Below are positions 20,422 through 31,815 of a stretch of 64,000 nt of DNA, one piece after another. The position numbers and the translations under genes were made by a program. The notes beneath the pieces were generated by a model that did not search any database, was not told where the DNA came from, and saw nothing but the letters and a program-made list of their open reading frames with translations. The stretch is taken from NCBI GenBank assembly GCA_014526335.1, contig JACTAT010000015.1, forward strand, positions 755,836 through 819,835. Reading direction: 5' to 3'. The first letter of the stretch is position 1. Each line of letters starts with the position of its first letter. Source of the stretch: Chrysaora quinquecirrha. Lineage: Eukaryota; Cnidaria; Scyphozoa; Semaeostomeae; Pelagiidae.

Positions 20422-23090
20422 TTATTTCTTACCCGTCCAATACAAATCATCCATGTTCAGTTTATCTCCATGTTGCATTAAATATGCATCCGAGGTTGTT
20501 TCTTGTTTGCTAATCGAGGCTGGTTGAGTTGCAAGTCCTTGGCTGGCTTGCCATGCAAGGATAGGAGCGGCAGGCAACGTATTATTATACTGAATATTGT
20601 TATTTTGAGTAACACTTTGTTGTTGAACGGTTGGGGCATTCCAACTGGTTACATATCTGGATGTTGTTGTAGTGGACACGTTTGAGTAACTAGGCCCTTT
20701 TGTTGTAACTGCATTATAATAATTTGGAACCGTTGGGGATGCGATAGCAACATTTCCACTTGCGATAACAGCCTCCGTCTTATTTAGAGACTGGATTGGC
20801 TCATTTACTACCGGCGTTTGATATTGTGGCGTGGTTTCCTTGGTGTAGGTTTGCTGGTTTTCTTGCACACCGGGTTCATAACCAGTGTTTGCCTGGGTAG
20901 CACCGCTATACATAGGAGATGGTTTGGTTTGATAGCTGTAATTCAGTAAATAGGCAGTTTGGTTAGTACCGGTTGTTTCTGCATTAATCCGGTCTTGGTT
21001 GGTTTTGACTCCTGGCGAACTAACTGTAGGCCTAAATGCATATGAAACAGAGTTTACTCTCAATGATGTAATTGGTTTCACTTGTGTGACAAATAAAGGC
21101 TTTGGAGTTGGGAAATGGTGTTCGGTAACTTCTGGCGAAGTGACGGGAACCGTCGAAGTGGTTACCGACAGTTTTGAGCTTGAAGTTGGCACAAGTGATT
21201 GCTGCGTCGAAGCAGTATTCTCTTGACTCGTTTTCATGCTAGCTGACCGACTACTTTCAATCTCACTTTCATTCTTAACAATGTTGTCTTGAATATTTCC
21301 TTGCGTCTGAATAAACTGATTGATTTTTTCCTTCATACCAGAAAATACGGTCAAATCAGTAGTTGTTACATTTCCTTTAAGCACTTGCTGCCGCTGCATC
21401 GCTTCTCGATTCCGACCTGCTATCTTTCTAATCTGATTGACGGATTCCGCTTGCCGGCTTAACGGTGAGTCGGTGACTTTCGCGCGCTGTTCTGCATTCG
21501 CTGTTACTTGTTCCTGCCTAGCGACGGACTCCTGAGGCCATTTTGTAGCTGTCTCTTTCTGGTTCAGCTGGTCAATGACATTGGATCCAACAGTTTGTGG
21601 GTTGTAATAAGGTGTCCTAGCCGTCGGCGTTTGTCTTTGGGTAGCCTGATTTTCCGAAATCCTGTCTGCGTTTTTAAGATTGCTTGATGCAATATCGGCT
21701 GCCGAGACTCCACTCTCATTATTCAATGGCTTCGCCTGTTCATTTGAAGCCAACTGTTGATTAGAGTTCTCTACAGCGTTCTGACCTACATTCGTCGTAT
21801 TATTATAAACGTTCTCATAAACCGTTTTGGGTTCTTGACCAGGCAGACTTTCCTGATTAAAGGCATTCGAAGGTGGCCTTACACCAGGCAAGAAATTCCC
21901 AACGCTTTTTGTAGTTGGCTCGCTCAATGTTGGTAAATCCACTGGCGCTTTCGTCCAAGTTGTCGCTTGATTATCAACATTTTGCTCTTTCTTATTAGTT
22001 TCATTACTTTCTCCTTCTTTGCTAGTATTTCTCAAATCCTTTTCAGTTGAATTTTCTTGTGAAACCTTCAGTGATTCCACAAGGACGTTGTCATTTTCTG
22101 GCTTTTCCTCATTCTTATTCGTCGCTTTATCTTCACTTTTATTTTCATTATTTACTCCTTTGCTTTCTTTCGGTCCTTCCTTGTTCATATCCTCCTCTTT
22201 CCTCGAGTTTACTTCAGCTTCTTTACCACTATCAGAGCTTGTCCTATTATTCTTCGCCGCCTCCGCAGCTCCCTTATTGTCCTCCTTCGCAGTTTCTGCA
22301 TTCTCCACTGAGGTTGCGTTTTCAGGCCTTTTATCAACTTCTGTAGGAGAGTAAACTTTCGCATCAGCTGTACTAGATATCACTGGCCTAGTCGTTACGA
22401 CAAGTGGCTTTTGAGTAGTAACAACTAACGGCCTTTTAGTTGTGATAAGTAGTGCTGGAGTTGTGACTCTTCCATGAAAATGAAGCGTAGCATCAGGATA
22501 CCGGCTTCCAAACGGCTTACGATTGTGCCATTGCCATGGATACCGCAATCCGTAAGGCTGTGGCTGCGTTGGTTTCACTGTTGGTTGAAGTTGTTGCTGT
22601 TGTTGTATCTGTTGCTGCTGTTGTTGTTGCTGTATGTGTTGTTGCGGTAGCTGTTGTTGCTGTTGCTGAAGTTGTTGTTGTTGTTGCTCGTCTTCATCAT
22701 CATCATCATCAGCAAATACATGCATTTGCATCGGTACATCAGTGGGTGCTGCCATTGTAGGAAGTGTTGGCATGGTTACCCCATTCAAAAAATGGATAAC
22801 TGGATGTGTTTCCTTGTTTGGGTCGTAATTTGGATTGTAAGCAATTTTGTTATTGAAAACAAACTCAGAACCGTTCTTGTTAGTCCATGCGGAGCGTATC
22901 TGCTCCCAATTTGAAGCATTTTTGTCGTCGAGGTAATAATCTTTGATTCGCCACCCTGGCGGTTGGTTTCCTTCTTTAGGAGGCGAAGAAGATTCGATTT
23001 CTGGTGGTTCCTTTGGTGGTTGTGGGTTTCCAAACCAATCCAGTGTTTCTTCAGGTGAAATTACTGGCGTAGTAACATTCGGAGTTTTTG
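20422..23090 (-). CDS. Large Gln/Thr/Asn-rich terminal exon
   Basis: Acceptor TTTCTTTTCCAG, joined in phase 1 to the exon ending at 23846 (junction codon Ala). It is open for 888 codons. It begins KTPNVTTPVISPEETLDWFG, has polyglutamine around 22615-22690, the T-rich repeat at about 22390-22450, and ends KLNMDDLYWTGKK before TAA. Confidence 0.85.
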
Positions 23091-26000
23091 CTGGAAAAGA
23101 AATGAAAATAATAGAATGCGAAATAAAGTATGCACTATTGTTTCAGACAAAACTTCTTTTTGTAGTAATGTCCTTTTGTCTTCTCAGAACGAGCATCGAA
23201 AGACGAATGACGCTCCATGCTTAATGGATTGAAAGAGAGGATGGTATTAAAACGTAGGTATTAGAAATGTTAATCGCCGCTTATTTTGACAAGCCTTTGG
23301 TGATTTCTTGGACAACATTTCGGGAGATCTCCGCCTTCAATCGGGCAAAGAGAAATGTTTTAATTCTTAATACGACTGATAAATGTATTTCTCATTGCCA
23401 AATGATGGACCTGAATTGTGGAGCTGAAATATTCCGGTGATCACTGTAGTCAGGAGTGAGGGATTTTTTACCTTAAGGCCTGGCGCGGGCGACAACTTGT
23501 CCTCTTGATGTCTCCCAGTTTGGCAACCTCTGAAACTTTGTAGCACGCTACAAAATTTGAAGCGAGAGACACGCAAATGTTTCTGGAAGAGAACAGAAAC
23601 GTTTCTTATCTCCTCGACTCGGGGGTCCTGTTGCTCGTATGTTTAGTAACCCTGAGGGACCAACCGAATACAAAGTTGCACGTGAGCTCTCCTAGCTTAG
23701 CCGCAGATTTAGTCACACTTATGTTATAGCACCCAGCTGTTTAGTTCATGGGCGAAAATCTTGTCTCCTGTGTTAATTATGTGTATCTTATGTTTTCTGT
23801 GCAATGTGCTATAGCCAGAGAGCTTGAAAACAAACATTTGCTTACCTGTAGGTTGAACTGCTGTCCCGCCTTCAGCAGCCTTTTGCGCAGTAGCCTCTGC
23901 TTCAGAAGAAGGTCCCGCAGCTGCCTCTCTTTCACTTTTTCCTTCTTTCCTCGCAGCCTCATTTTCAGTCTTATCGTCATCTTTCTTGTCACCAGGTAGA
24001 TGGGTGTTTACTTTGTCGTTCAAAAGAGCCTCAGGTGCAATCACACCACCTTTATTGAACCAATTCAATTCATTTTCATTCGAACCAGGAATACGCTCAC
24101 TTGAAAGTTTAGTAGCATCAGCCTCCTTCCCATTTTCTAGCCTCGTATTGGCTCCAGTTGCTGACTCAGCGAAATTGTTTTTTCTTATGCCTGTTACGTC
24201 TAAAAGTGGAGTTCTGTGGGGCTTTATTGCTTTTAGAGATTCAAGAAGAACATCGTCATTATCATTATTACTAGTATCTTCTGGATTTTCAACAATTATT
24301 CTTTGCCCGGATGGACCTATCTTGAACCTTGTTGTTAATTTCTTTGTTGGACCCAATGATTTACCATGTCCATTTGCACGGTTTCTGTTCACGGGTTTCT
24401 GGAAATGACTGCCAGTTACTTTTGCAATTCCGGACGAATGTTTGCCGCCAGAACCGCTAGCCCTATTTTCTTGTCTTCTGTCTTCCACCTTTTTAATTCT
24501 CCCATTAAATTTCTGAGAATTCTTCAGTGTATTTCTTTCTCCAGAAGATTTGCCTCCTGTTCCAAATACCTCGTTTGCATCACCTATTGTCACAGTACTC
24601 TCTGCTTTCTCCTGATTGGTTGATGATCTCGAGGCTGCTTTTTTGGCTTTCTTTTGCTTGGCAATTACTTTTTCAACAAGTGACAGCAACCGCTCTTCAT
24701 TGTCAACAATGTCTGACGGGTCAATCTGCGGTTCTGTTGGTTTAGTCGTCGTTCTCGCGTAATTATAGAAATTCTCCATGAAATCTCGCGAATTATCCGC
24801 GTAATTTTCTTTGTCATAGTACATATTTTTCGGCGGGTATGAAGGAGAATACATCTCAAAATTATTTGGCGTTCCCGCGAAATTTGAAAACTCTTGTGCG
24901 ACGTCACTAGTATCACGATTGTTCGCTAGAAGTGAGTCAAATAAGGCTGTTTCACTTTGATCCATATTTTGTACAGCGGATAGTACAGGAGCGTATGCGC
25001 TTCTTTTCTGACCAACATGCGCTAGATTTTGATTCTCTGGTTTTCGTAACCATGGTTTCAGAGGTTTGGGTATGAAGTCACGTCTTTCGTCTTCATCTTC
25101 ATAATCATCATCATCATTACTATAGAAAGGCTCTCCGAGAATCTTATATCGCATCCTTGGATAACTTGGTATCCTGTAGTCGTACGGCGAGTAATATGGT
25201 CTGTTGGTGTTCTCTTCATAGCGAGGGTAATCATGCGATCTTTCATCTTCGAAACGAGACTGTTCATCATGAAATGTATTTTCATCATCAAATTTCGAAA
25301 TTCTTTTCTTCTTTTTAAATTTTTTATTTTTCTTCCTTCCTTTGTGTCTATATTTTCTCTTCTTTCTCTTGTCATGTTTTCTTATTTTCTTCATAAGATA
25401 TTTGCTTTTCTTTGGTCTGTGTTTTGAGAGTGATTTTAAGTCATGATGCCTTTTGTGTTTTTTCAAACTACTCTGCCTATGAAGTCCTCTAATATCATTT
25501 CTGATTTTGTGTTTCTCCAATTGTTTCGAAGTAGTATTATTTCGCAACAAACTTCCTGAACTTTCATTTCTATGAGTAACGTACTTACTAGGCTCATATT
25601 TTCTCCTTCTTATAGATGTCCCATTTCCAAAGTTAAAACTTTGAGATAACGATTTATGGTCTGTAGACGAGTGATTTGACGGTTTCGATCTAAAATCCTT
25701 TTGCACGTCTTTTCCCTTTTTGAAGAAGTTTGGCAAGTTTGGCATTGGTACGACAGTCCCATTCTTTTGCTTGACGCTTTTGATCTTCGTTCGGGAATTA
25801 AACCTGTCAGAAAAATAAAAAAATTATAAGTTCATACATATACATGCAAACTCAGTGGCATACCAGCTCATGTTTGTTAGCCGAGAAAATGGGCCCTTTT
25901 CTCCTAAAGTTGCCAGTTTTCCAACAAAATTTTGTGACGAAGTGCCCAAAACATGTAAGGTGGCTTGTCTTTGAAGTTGCAACTTAAAATAATCGTAGAA

Positions 26001-27358
26001 ATGGTTCGAAAAGCTCAAAGTTAAAAGAAATAGGAATTATAAATGCAGAATAGTGTGCCAAGAACAGAAGAATTTGCAAAAACAGAGGAGTGTACAAAAT
26101 GAGGCAGAATGTAACAAAAACAGAACAATGTACCACTAATAGCAAGGTGTACCATAATCAGAGGAGAGTACTTAAGACAGAATATTGTTCCGAAACAGGA
26201 GTGTATCTATATTTAGCTACCACAAATAGTAGACAGTATCAAAAACGGAGAAATGTACCAAAGAAGGAAGAATGTGCCAAAAATATGAGAGTATAGAAAA
26301 GACGGGAAAATGTATCAAAGACGGAAGAATGCACCATACATGAGAGTGAACAAAAGACGGAAGAATGTAGCTAACACAAATAGAAGAGAGTTTCAAAAAC
26401 GTGCCGAAATTTGCCGAAAACAGAAGAGGAAGAGTGTGCCAAAGACGGAAGAATGTACCAAAAATACCACAATGTGCCAAAGGCGGAAGAATGTGCCAAA
26501 AACAGAAGAGTGTACCAAAGACGGAAGAGTGTGCCAAAAACATCACAATGTGCCAAAGGCGGAAGAATGTACCAAAAACAGAAAAGGGTACCAAAGACGT
26601 TATAACGGCCAAGAAACATGAGAGTGTAACATATTCAGAAGAGTGTTCCAAAAGCAGAAAAATTTATCAGAAAGGTTCTCTTCTGTGTTGCTTTTATAAT
26701 TCTGAATTACCGAAACGCAAAAACATTTGAAACTGATCTCATGAGCAATGGTAATTGAACAAAAGCAAATAGATAAAATCTGTCTTCTGCAAGCAGTTGT
26801 TTGATGATCGCCATGACTTGCTTGAAGGTTGATGTCTGAAAGTGCAAGTCCTTTAGCTACGTGTAAAGCAGTGAAGGTCCGGTAAAAACTACAGAATAAT
26901 TAGGTCCGTAAATTTGTTTATTTATTTACAAAAAGAAAATTATTTACTTTTTCTAATGAGACATTAATTAAGCTTAGTTATCTTATCAAAATAATCTTTT
27001 AACATAAGACTTGATTTGTTTGTAGAGATAAGGATATAATAAGAGTAAAGATCAGTCAAAAAAGATCGAGAGTCAACGATTTTTGAAAGAGAAGGCCATG
27101 ACTTTCAACTCCTAACAGGTATTGCATATTGAAATTGAAGCTTCGAAGGCTGTTCCGTTTACAAAGTTTATTGACCTTTCTGTGAATAGAAGGTCCCTGG
27201 ATATAGCAAAAGTAGTTCATATAGAGATAGATAATATAAAGTATATTCAGTGTTTTACCTTTGTTTTTAGACTTAACGGCCTCACTCCATGTAACTGCAG
27301 TAGCGAAACAAGCGGCATAGAGAAGAAGGACTATATACTTGATTGAAACTCTAGCCAT
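20422..27358 (-). CDS. Long disordered secreted protein, basic/acidic/Gln-Thr-rich
   Basis: Exons: signal peptide 27358-27259, then 25803-23846 and 23090-20422 (TAA). The product is about 1575 residues. After the signal peptide comes a very basic region (KKRKYRHKGRKKNKKFKKKK), acidic patches (NDDDDYEDEDERRD), a Glu/Lys/Ala-rich region, a short more ordered stretch (NASNWEQIRSAWTNKNGSEF), polyglutamine, then Thr/Val/Pro repeats (PLVVTTQKPLVVTTRP) and a long Asn/Thr/Ser/Gln region with many N-x-S/T sites. No known domain is recognised. The layout suggests an extracellular matrix or secreted structural protein. The last two exons join cleanly in phase 1. The signal-peptide exon leaves in phase 1 but the 25803 exon needs phase 2, so a missing small exon or a single missing base is possible. 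The link to the first exon is the weakest part. Confidence 0.7.
23480..23706 (-). repeat. Dispersed repeat family E, copy 1
   Basis: It shares blocks such as AGCGAGAGACACGCAAATGT and GTAGC.CG.TACAA with 38850-39126 and 41671-41907. The best preserved copy has inverted ends (GGCTAAACTAGGAGACATGT and its inverse). Confidence 0.6.
23846..25803 (-). CDS. Large basic/acidic exon of the disordered protein
   Basis: Acceptor TTTTTCTGACAG, donor CTACAG|GTAAGC. It is open for 652 codons in one frame, starting FNSRTKIKSVKQKNGTVV. The basic part (Lys, Arg, His) covers roughly residues 70-150 of the exon, followed by DDDDYEDEDE and ARTTTKPTEP, and ends in an Ala/Glu-rich segment. The length of the open frame and its biased composition make it a real exon. 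Confidence 0.8.
26050..26650 (+). repeat. 19-bp minisatellite
   Basis: About 30 imperfect units such as AATGTGCCAAAGGCGGAAG and AGTGTACCAAAGACGGAAG. Because 19 is not a multiple of three, all frames of both strands stay open for long stretches; these open frames are not genes. It lies in the first intron of the disordered-protein gene. Confidence 0.85.
27259..27358 (-). CDS. Signal-peptide exon
   Basis: ATG at 27358; the exon encodes MARVSIKYIVLLLYAACFAT followed by AVTWSEAVKSKNK, with donor AAAG|GTAAAA. It is a clear signal peptide. It lies 1.5 kb upstream of the big basic exon and is assigned to the same gene because no other exon fits; the codon phase is one base off. Confidence 0.6.
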
Positions 27359-29477
27359 TTTGAAACATTCCCCAGCCCCAACACTTCGCCTTCATTTACC
27401 TATATTCAATAACAAAAACATATTTATTACAGGCGTAATATCTTCTTTCTATCTAAAACCTAAGACTTTCTTTATATTTTCAACCTAATGATTATTAACT
27501 TGGCAGCATATTCACAACACAAAGCTAGCGTCTTCAAAAGAGGTCATGCATCTCTGACTCGTGCCTAGGCCAATCATTGAACCCATATGTGGCACCAGCT
27601 GGATTTGACAACCTAGTGATTCTCAACAAACCTAGCTCATTCTCACTCATTAACAGTGGTATTTGTGTTAAGAAATGAAGATACGCATTCATAAAGCAAA
27701 CACATTTGTATAAGAACCTACCAAAATATCGGGAGCGATTGCGTCCGTTTGCCCTCTTGGGCTACCGCTTATTTTCCCCTTCCTCAATTAGGGGCAACTT
27801 TGAAGGTTGAAAGCATCAAACCCTGCAAATAAAAATTTAGATGTTTCAACAAAAAACAGAAAACAAGAGTTGGAGTTATGACAGCTGATTGCAACTGTAG
27901 ATTATTTATGTTACGTTTCGAAAACATTTAACCCAACGGTGGATAGAGAAAGCTATTGTAGGACAGGGATGCGGTCTTTTGGGATCTTTTCTTGCCTTCT
28001 GTGTAGACCTCCGAGAGATCGAAAGCCAGTTCTTTTGGACAAGTCTCTGGGAGCATTCAGAAACTTTGGAGGCCCCAAACTCCCCTGACTCCAAAGCTCG
28101 AAGATTTCGCAGAAAAATTACCTCTCCAAATTCTTCCGTTTTTCGAAAAAGTACGTTTTTTCAAGTCTAGAATCAGAAGCCTCGGACTTCTACTTTTTTC
28201 AGAATTAAGAGGTGATTAGAATCCCAATAATATGCACCCTATAAGAATGACACTTCGATCTATTGAAGATACTTTTAACCAGAGTAGAAATATAGCGCTT
28301 ACCAACCCCAACGCTGTTTCTGACATAGTTAAGACATGATAACCACCACTTATCATGATAAGCCTTTGATATTTATCAGGAGAACGGTTCGGGAGAGCTC
28401 GGTCTCCCATCTTCGGACGCGATGGACGCACCAAACGATGGACGCACGAAAGAAGCTGCGCCGCCACGCCCCTTTAATTGAAGGCGATCTATAAAATTAA
28501 GTACCAAAGCACACAAATTTAGCGAGATTTGAACTTCGAACGTAATCGCACATGAGAGCACTTTGCTTAAATAAAGTATCATTCGTGGCACTTGCACGAT
28601 TGCTCCCGTGTGCAGGGGGCTTTTTGTAAGGAATTTGTCATTCGTGGCAAAAAGCAAAATATCCAACATGTTTAATATTTTTGTCATTCTTTGAACTATA
28701 TTTACTGTGTGCGGCAGAGAAAGCTTGTCGAAAGAAGTAGAAAGAGTCCTGACTTATTACACGAGCCTTAATTCTGCCCCCGGATTCTGCCTCTGAAAAT
28801 CCCCCTCCCCCCCCACCAACAATGTCGAGAGTATTGTTGATTCTCTTAGCAATCGTGCGAGGCTAGAATTAGTCGGAAATTTTAGTGCTTGTGTTCAAGG
28901 GGGAGGAGAGGAAGGGTGAAGCAATAGCAGGCAGTGGAAGAGATTTTCAGCACAGGCGTTCCAGCACATTCGGCAGCCAGTGCAGCTGCACATATCGAGG
29001 GGCAATTCACTCCTTGAAAATCTCGTAAACCTTTGCTGGAAGTCCTATTGTATTCTCGGAAATCCCTTGAAAGTCCTTTTGTTTTAATTGAAATCTCGTA
29101 CGCCTTTTACAGAGTGAAATGCCCCTCGGCACATGTTGTTCAATGTCGACACTGTTATCTGTTATTTGATACAAATTCAGACATTCGAAGAGGACTTTTT
29201 GCGCTTCAAGACCTTAACATTTTCGCATTTTGTTCTTCTATGTTTCACTGTCACAAGCTTGTCTTATTAAGCGTTGAAAGGACTTGAAAACTATGAAAAC
29301 GTCACAAATCATAACTTCACTACAAATTTTCTTCAAAAAATTAAAACAGCAAAAATTAATTTGTCCCTTTGTTGTCCCTTTCCAGAACATATAACACCTA
29401 ATTCTATACTATAATACTAAGAGTTTGTATCATAATATTTATAGCTTACGTTTTTGCTTGCTCTAGTGCATAAAGGA
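27359..29477. other. Spacer upstream of the disordered-protein gene
   Basis: No convincing exon on either strand. The area 28370-28560 reads through in several frames but has no splice-site support and looks like old repeat. The element at 28999-29125 lies here. Confidence 0.4.
28999..29125 (+). mobile_element. Small inverted-repeat element, family F
   Basis: It starts GGGGCAATTCACTC and ends GAGTGAAATGCCCC. The same element occurs at 27-151, and a partial copy lies at 10157-10250. Confidence 0.6.
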
Positions 29478-29690
29478 AACTGTTCTCGTTCGCGAAATAT
29501 TGCTCGTCAAACATTTTGTTGTTTGAGACAAGTATAAAATGTCTTTGAAGCTTTTCAAAAACATAACTGAGCGAGTTCTGCTTATCAAGCAATGTTTTTG
29601 ACGTGGGCGAACGGTGAAACATTGCTTATAAGGGAAACCTCAAATGTTTGCCCTACAATGTTTCATCGTTTGGCCAGGGGTAGGGCCTAT
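29478..29690. repeat. Dispersed repeat family G, copy 1
   Basis: It shares blocks such as TTGCTCGTCAAACATTT, ATTGCTTATAAG and GTTTCATCGTTTGGCCAG with 53296-53548 and 54272-54505. The boundaries are approximate. Confidence 0.45.
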
Positions 29691-29849
29691 GATTTAGCGA
29701 ACCTGAAGAGCAATTCTCTACACTCTTAAGATCTATAATAGTATCAGTACAATGTTGTTTTCTTGCTGGTTATGTTTCAACAATTTTCTGCACAAACGAA
29801 GTAAATAACAGTAATATTAGTTTGATATCTGCTCGTTTAACTCGTTCAA

Positions 29850-30107
29850 TTCAGCATCTGGTTCAATACCATTGAAGTTCTCATTCAAAGTTGTGCCAAC
29901 ATATGTAAGAGAAATACGAAAGATAATTTCTTAACAATTTTCTCCACAAGCAAAATCAGTAAATGTATCAGTTCCCTCTCTTTGCATTTCTTTTGGTGAC
30001 TTTGATATCTTCTCATTCTGTTCATAGGGTTCAGCATTCGTTCAACACGTTCCAAGCTTTCGTTTAAAGTTACGCCAGCATCTTTAGAGCAAGAATTAAA
30101 TAATTTT
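29850..30107 (-). pseudogene. Decayed duplicate of the 3' end of the Tyr/Asn-rich gene
   Basis: Directly downstream of the stop at 30108, the last 50 codons are repeated: CSKDAGVTLNESLERVE corresponds to YSKDNGVTLNENLKGVE, and DTFTDFACGENC plus stop corresponds to DTFTDFVCGDKC plus stop. The copy has a 9-nt deletion and a one-base deletion that separates the two parts in frame. A third fragment (CATTGAAGTTCTCATTCAAA) follows at about 29869. It could be an old tandem duplication or an alternative 3' exon. Confidence 0.7.
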
Positions 30108-31815
30108 TCAGCATTTATCTCCACAAACAAAATCAGTAAATGTATCAGTTATAACTTTGATTCCCTCTTTTTGCATTTCTCTTGGTGACTTTGATCTCTT
30201 CTCATTTTGCTCATAGTGTCCAGCATTTGTTTCCACTCCTTTCAAGTTCTCGTTTAAAGTTACGCCATTATCTTTAGAGTAAGACACTATCGCAGAATCA
30301 ACTTTAGAAATTAAATTTTGAAAATCTTTCAAACTCTTCTTTGTTTCCTCCCGATTACTGGTCGCGTCACTGTGTAGTGTTCTTGATTCTATCTCACTGG
30401 GGTAATACGTCTGGGGGTAATATTGGGGGTAGTACCGGGGGTAGGTGGTTCCAGGGATAATCGAGCGGCGGTATGGGGATTGCCAGTAGTTATTGTACAG
30501 ATTGCTCTGCCAATATTGTCCATTTGGGAGCCAATTGTTGTAGCTGTTTGGATAAGGAATCACTGATCGAGGGTAATAATTGTTCATCCATGGATTCACC
30601 ATTGGACTCATCCAGTAATTGTAAGGCCATCCGTATGGATACGGAGAAGAAGACATAGGTTGCAGCTCATTAAAAACAGAACGTTTCACACTTCTTTTAA
30701 GGAACGGCTTTACAACAGCCATTCCGGATTTCAGTGTTTCAGGAATGAAGTATGTCAATGCTGTCTTTCCGATTGACTCTGCTTCCTTGGCTGTGCTTTT
30801 TAAGACATCATGAAGATTTCGTTTCTGCAAACCTACAATAAAAAGAATAACGATAACTATACAGATTATTTGATAGTCCTTGAGCTGTGCAGAACGTCAA
30901 AGGATAGGGAAAAACGCGGAAACTTTGGCTAACATAAAGCTTTTTCGAGGTGATTGGTACTCAATACACAGCACCAATCCAGCCTTTTCGTTTCTGATTG
31001 GTGCATTTCGATCCGCCACTGGGTATAAATTCCGCTCTAGTTCATTGCTTCGGTCTGTCTCTGGCGTTTATACTCAATGTCAAACGAGAAAGCTTTCGAT
31101 AATAAACTCGGATTCGCGTTAACATTGTGCAGGAATTAGACTTAAAAAAGAATTTCATTCCCAATTCATTGAATAGCAGCAACCAACAAGAGCAGCACTT
31201 CGCTACAACTAACCTTCCTCTTTACAACAGCAATAATATAAGGTTTTCCAAGTGATAACTGGGAAACATGTAATAAGTCGATGACAGAATTCCGAGAATG
31301 GTCGATTTAGCAGGTGTGGAAGGTATTCTTGGAACTTCTACTCTGGCAGGCAGATGTTTTAATATCCTACATTCGGAGATTGAAACAATCGTTTTCCACC
31401 CATTGCCTTTGGTTAGGAACATTTCTCCAACTCGCAAAAGTCTACTGTTATAGCTTTATCAAACACGCCTCGTCCCCACAGTTTACAAAAAGCCATGTCG
31501 TGTTGTCAAGGTTATAGGTAAAAAAACCCACTAAGCCATAAAAATTCCGTTTGCGCATGCTATTTAAATAGCAAGGACAGAGAAGTGCCATCGTTCTGCC
31601 AAGAATCATACTAACCAGGTACGGACTCCATGTTTCTTAAAGATATCTCAAGGTTTTTAACTTGAATTGCAATGCTAATTCTCGCTAATTTAGAGAAATG
31701 CAAACATGCTAAATACACAAATATCGAATATAAGATACGAACCGTTTCTGAAAGGAAATGCTTGAGCGGTTGCCAGTACAAGAGTAGCCAAGAGAAGGGA
31801 CAAAATCCTCTTCAT
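30108..31815 (-). CDS. Secreted Tyr/Asn/Pro/Trp-rich preproprotein
   Basis: Two exons: 31815-31743 encodes the signal peptide MKRILSLLLATLVLATAQA and FPFRN, and 30832-30108 the rest; they join in phase 1 (junction Gly). The product has about 265 residues. GLQKR right after the signal peptide and LKRSVKRSV and YRRSI later look like dibasic processing sites. Between them lies a strongly aromatic segment (PYPYGWPYNYW, NNYYPRSVIPY, YPRYYPQYYPQTYYP). The C-terminal part is charged and predicted helical and ends CGDKC. Such Tyr/Asn/Trp-rich secreted chains occur among adhesive, cuticular and capsule proteins, but I recognise no family. The 3' end is partly duplicated downstream. Confidence 0.8.

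Noticed and set aside
26217..26651. Frame of 144 codons with FGTFFRLWH-type repeats
   Set aside because: It is one of six open frames over a 19-bp minisatellite.
28216..28687. Overlapping antisense frames of 83 and 103 codons
   Set aside because: No splice sites with consistent phase and no recognisable domain; probably old repeat.
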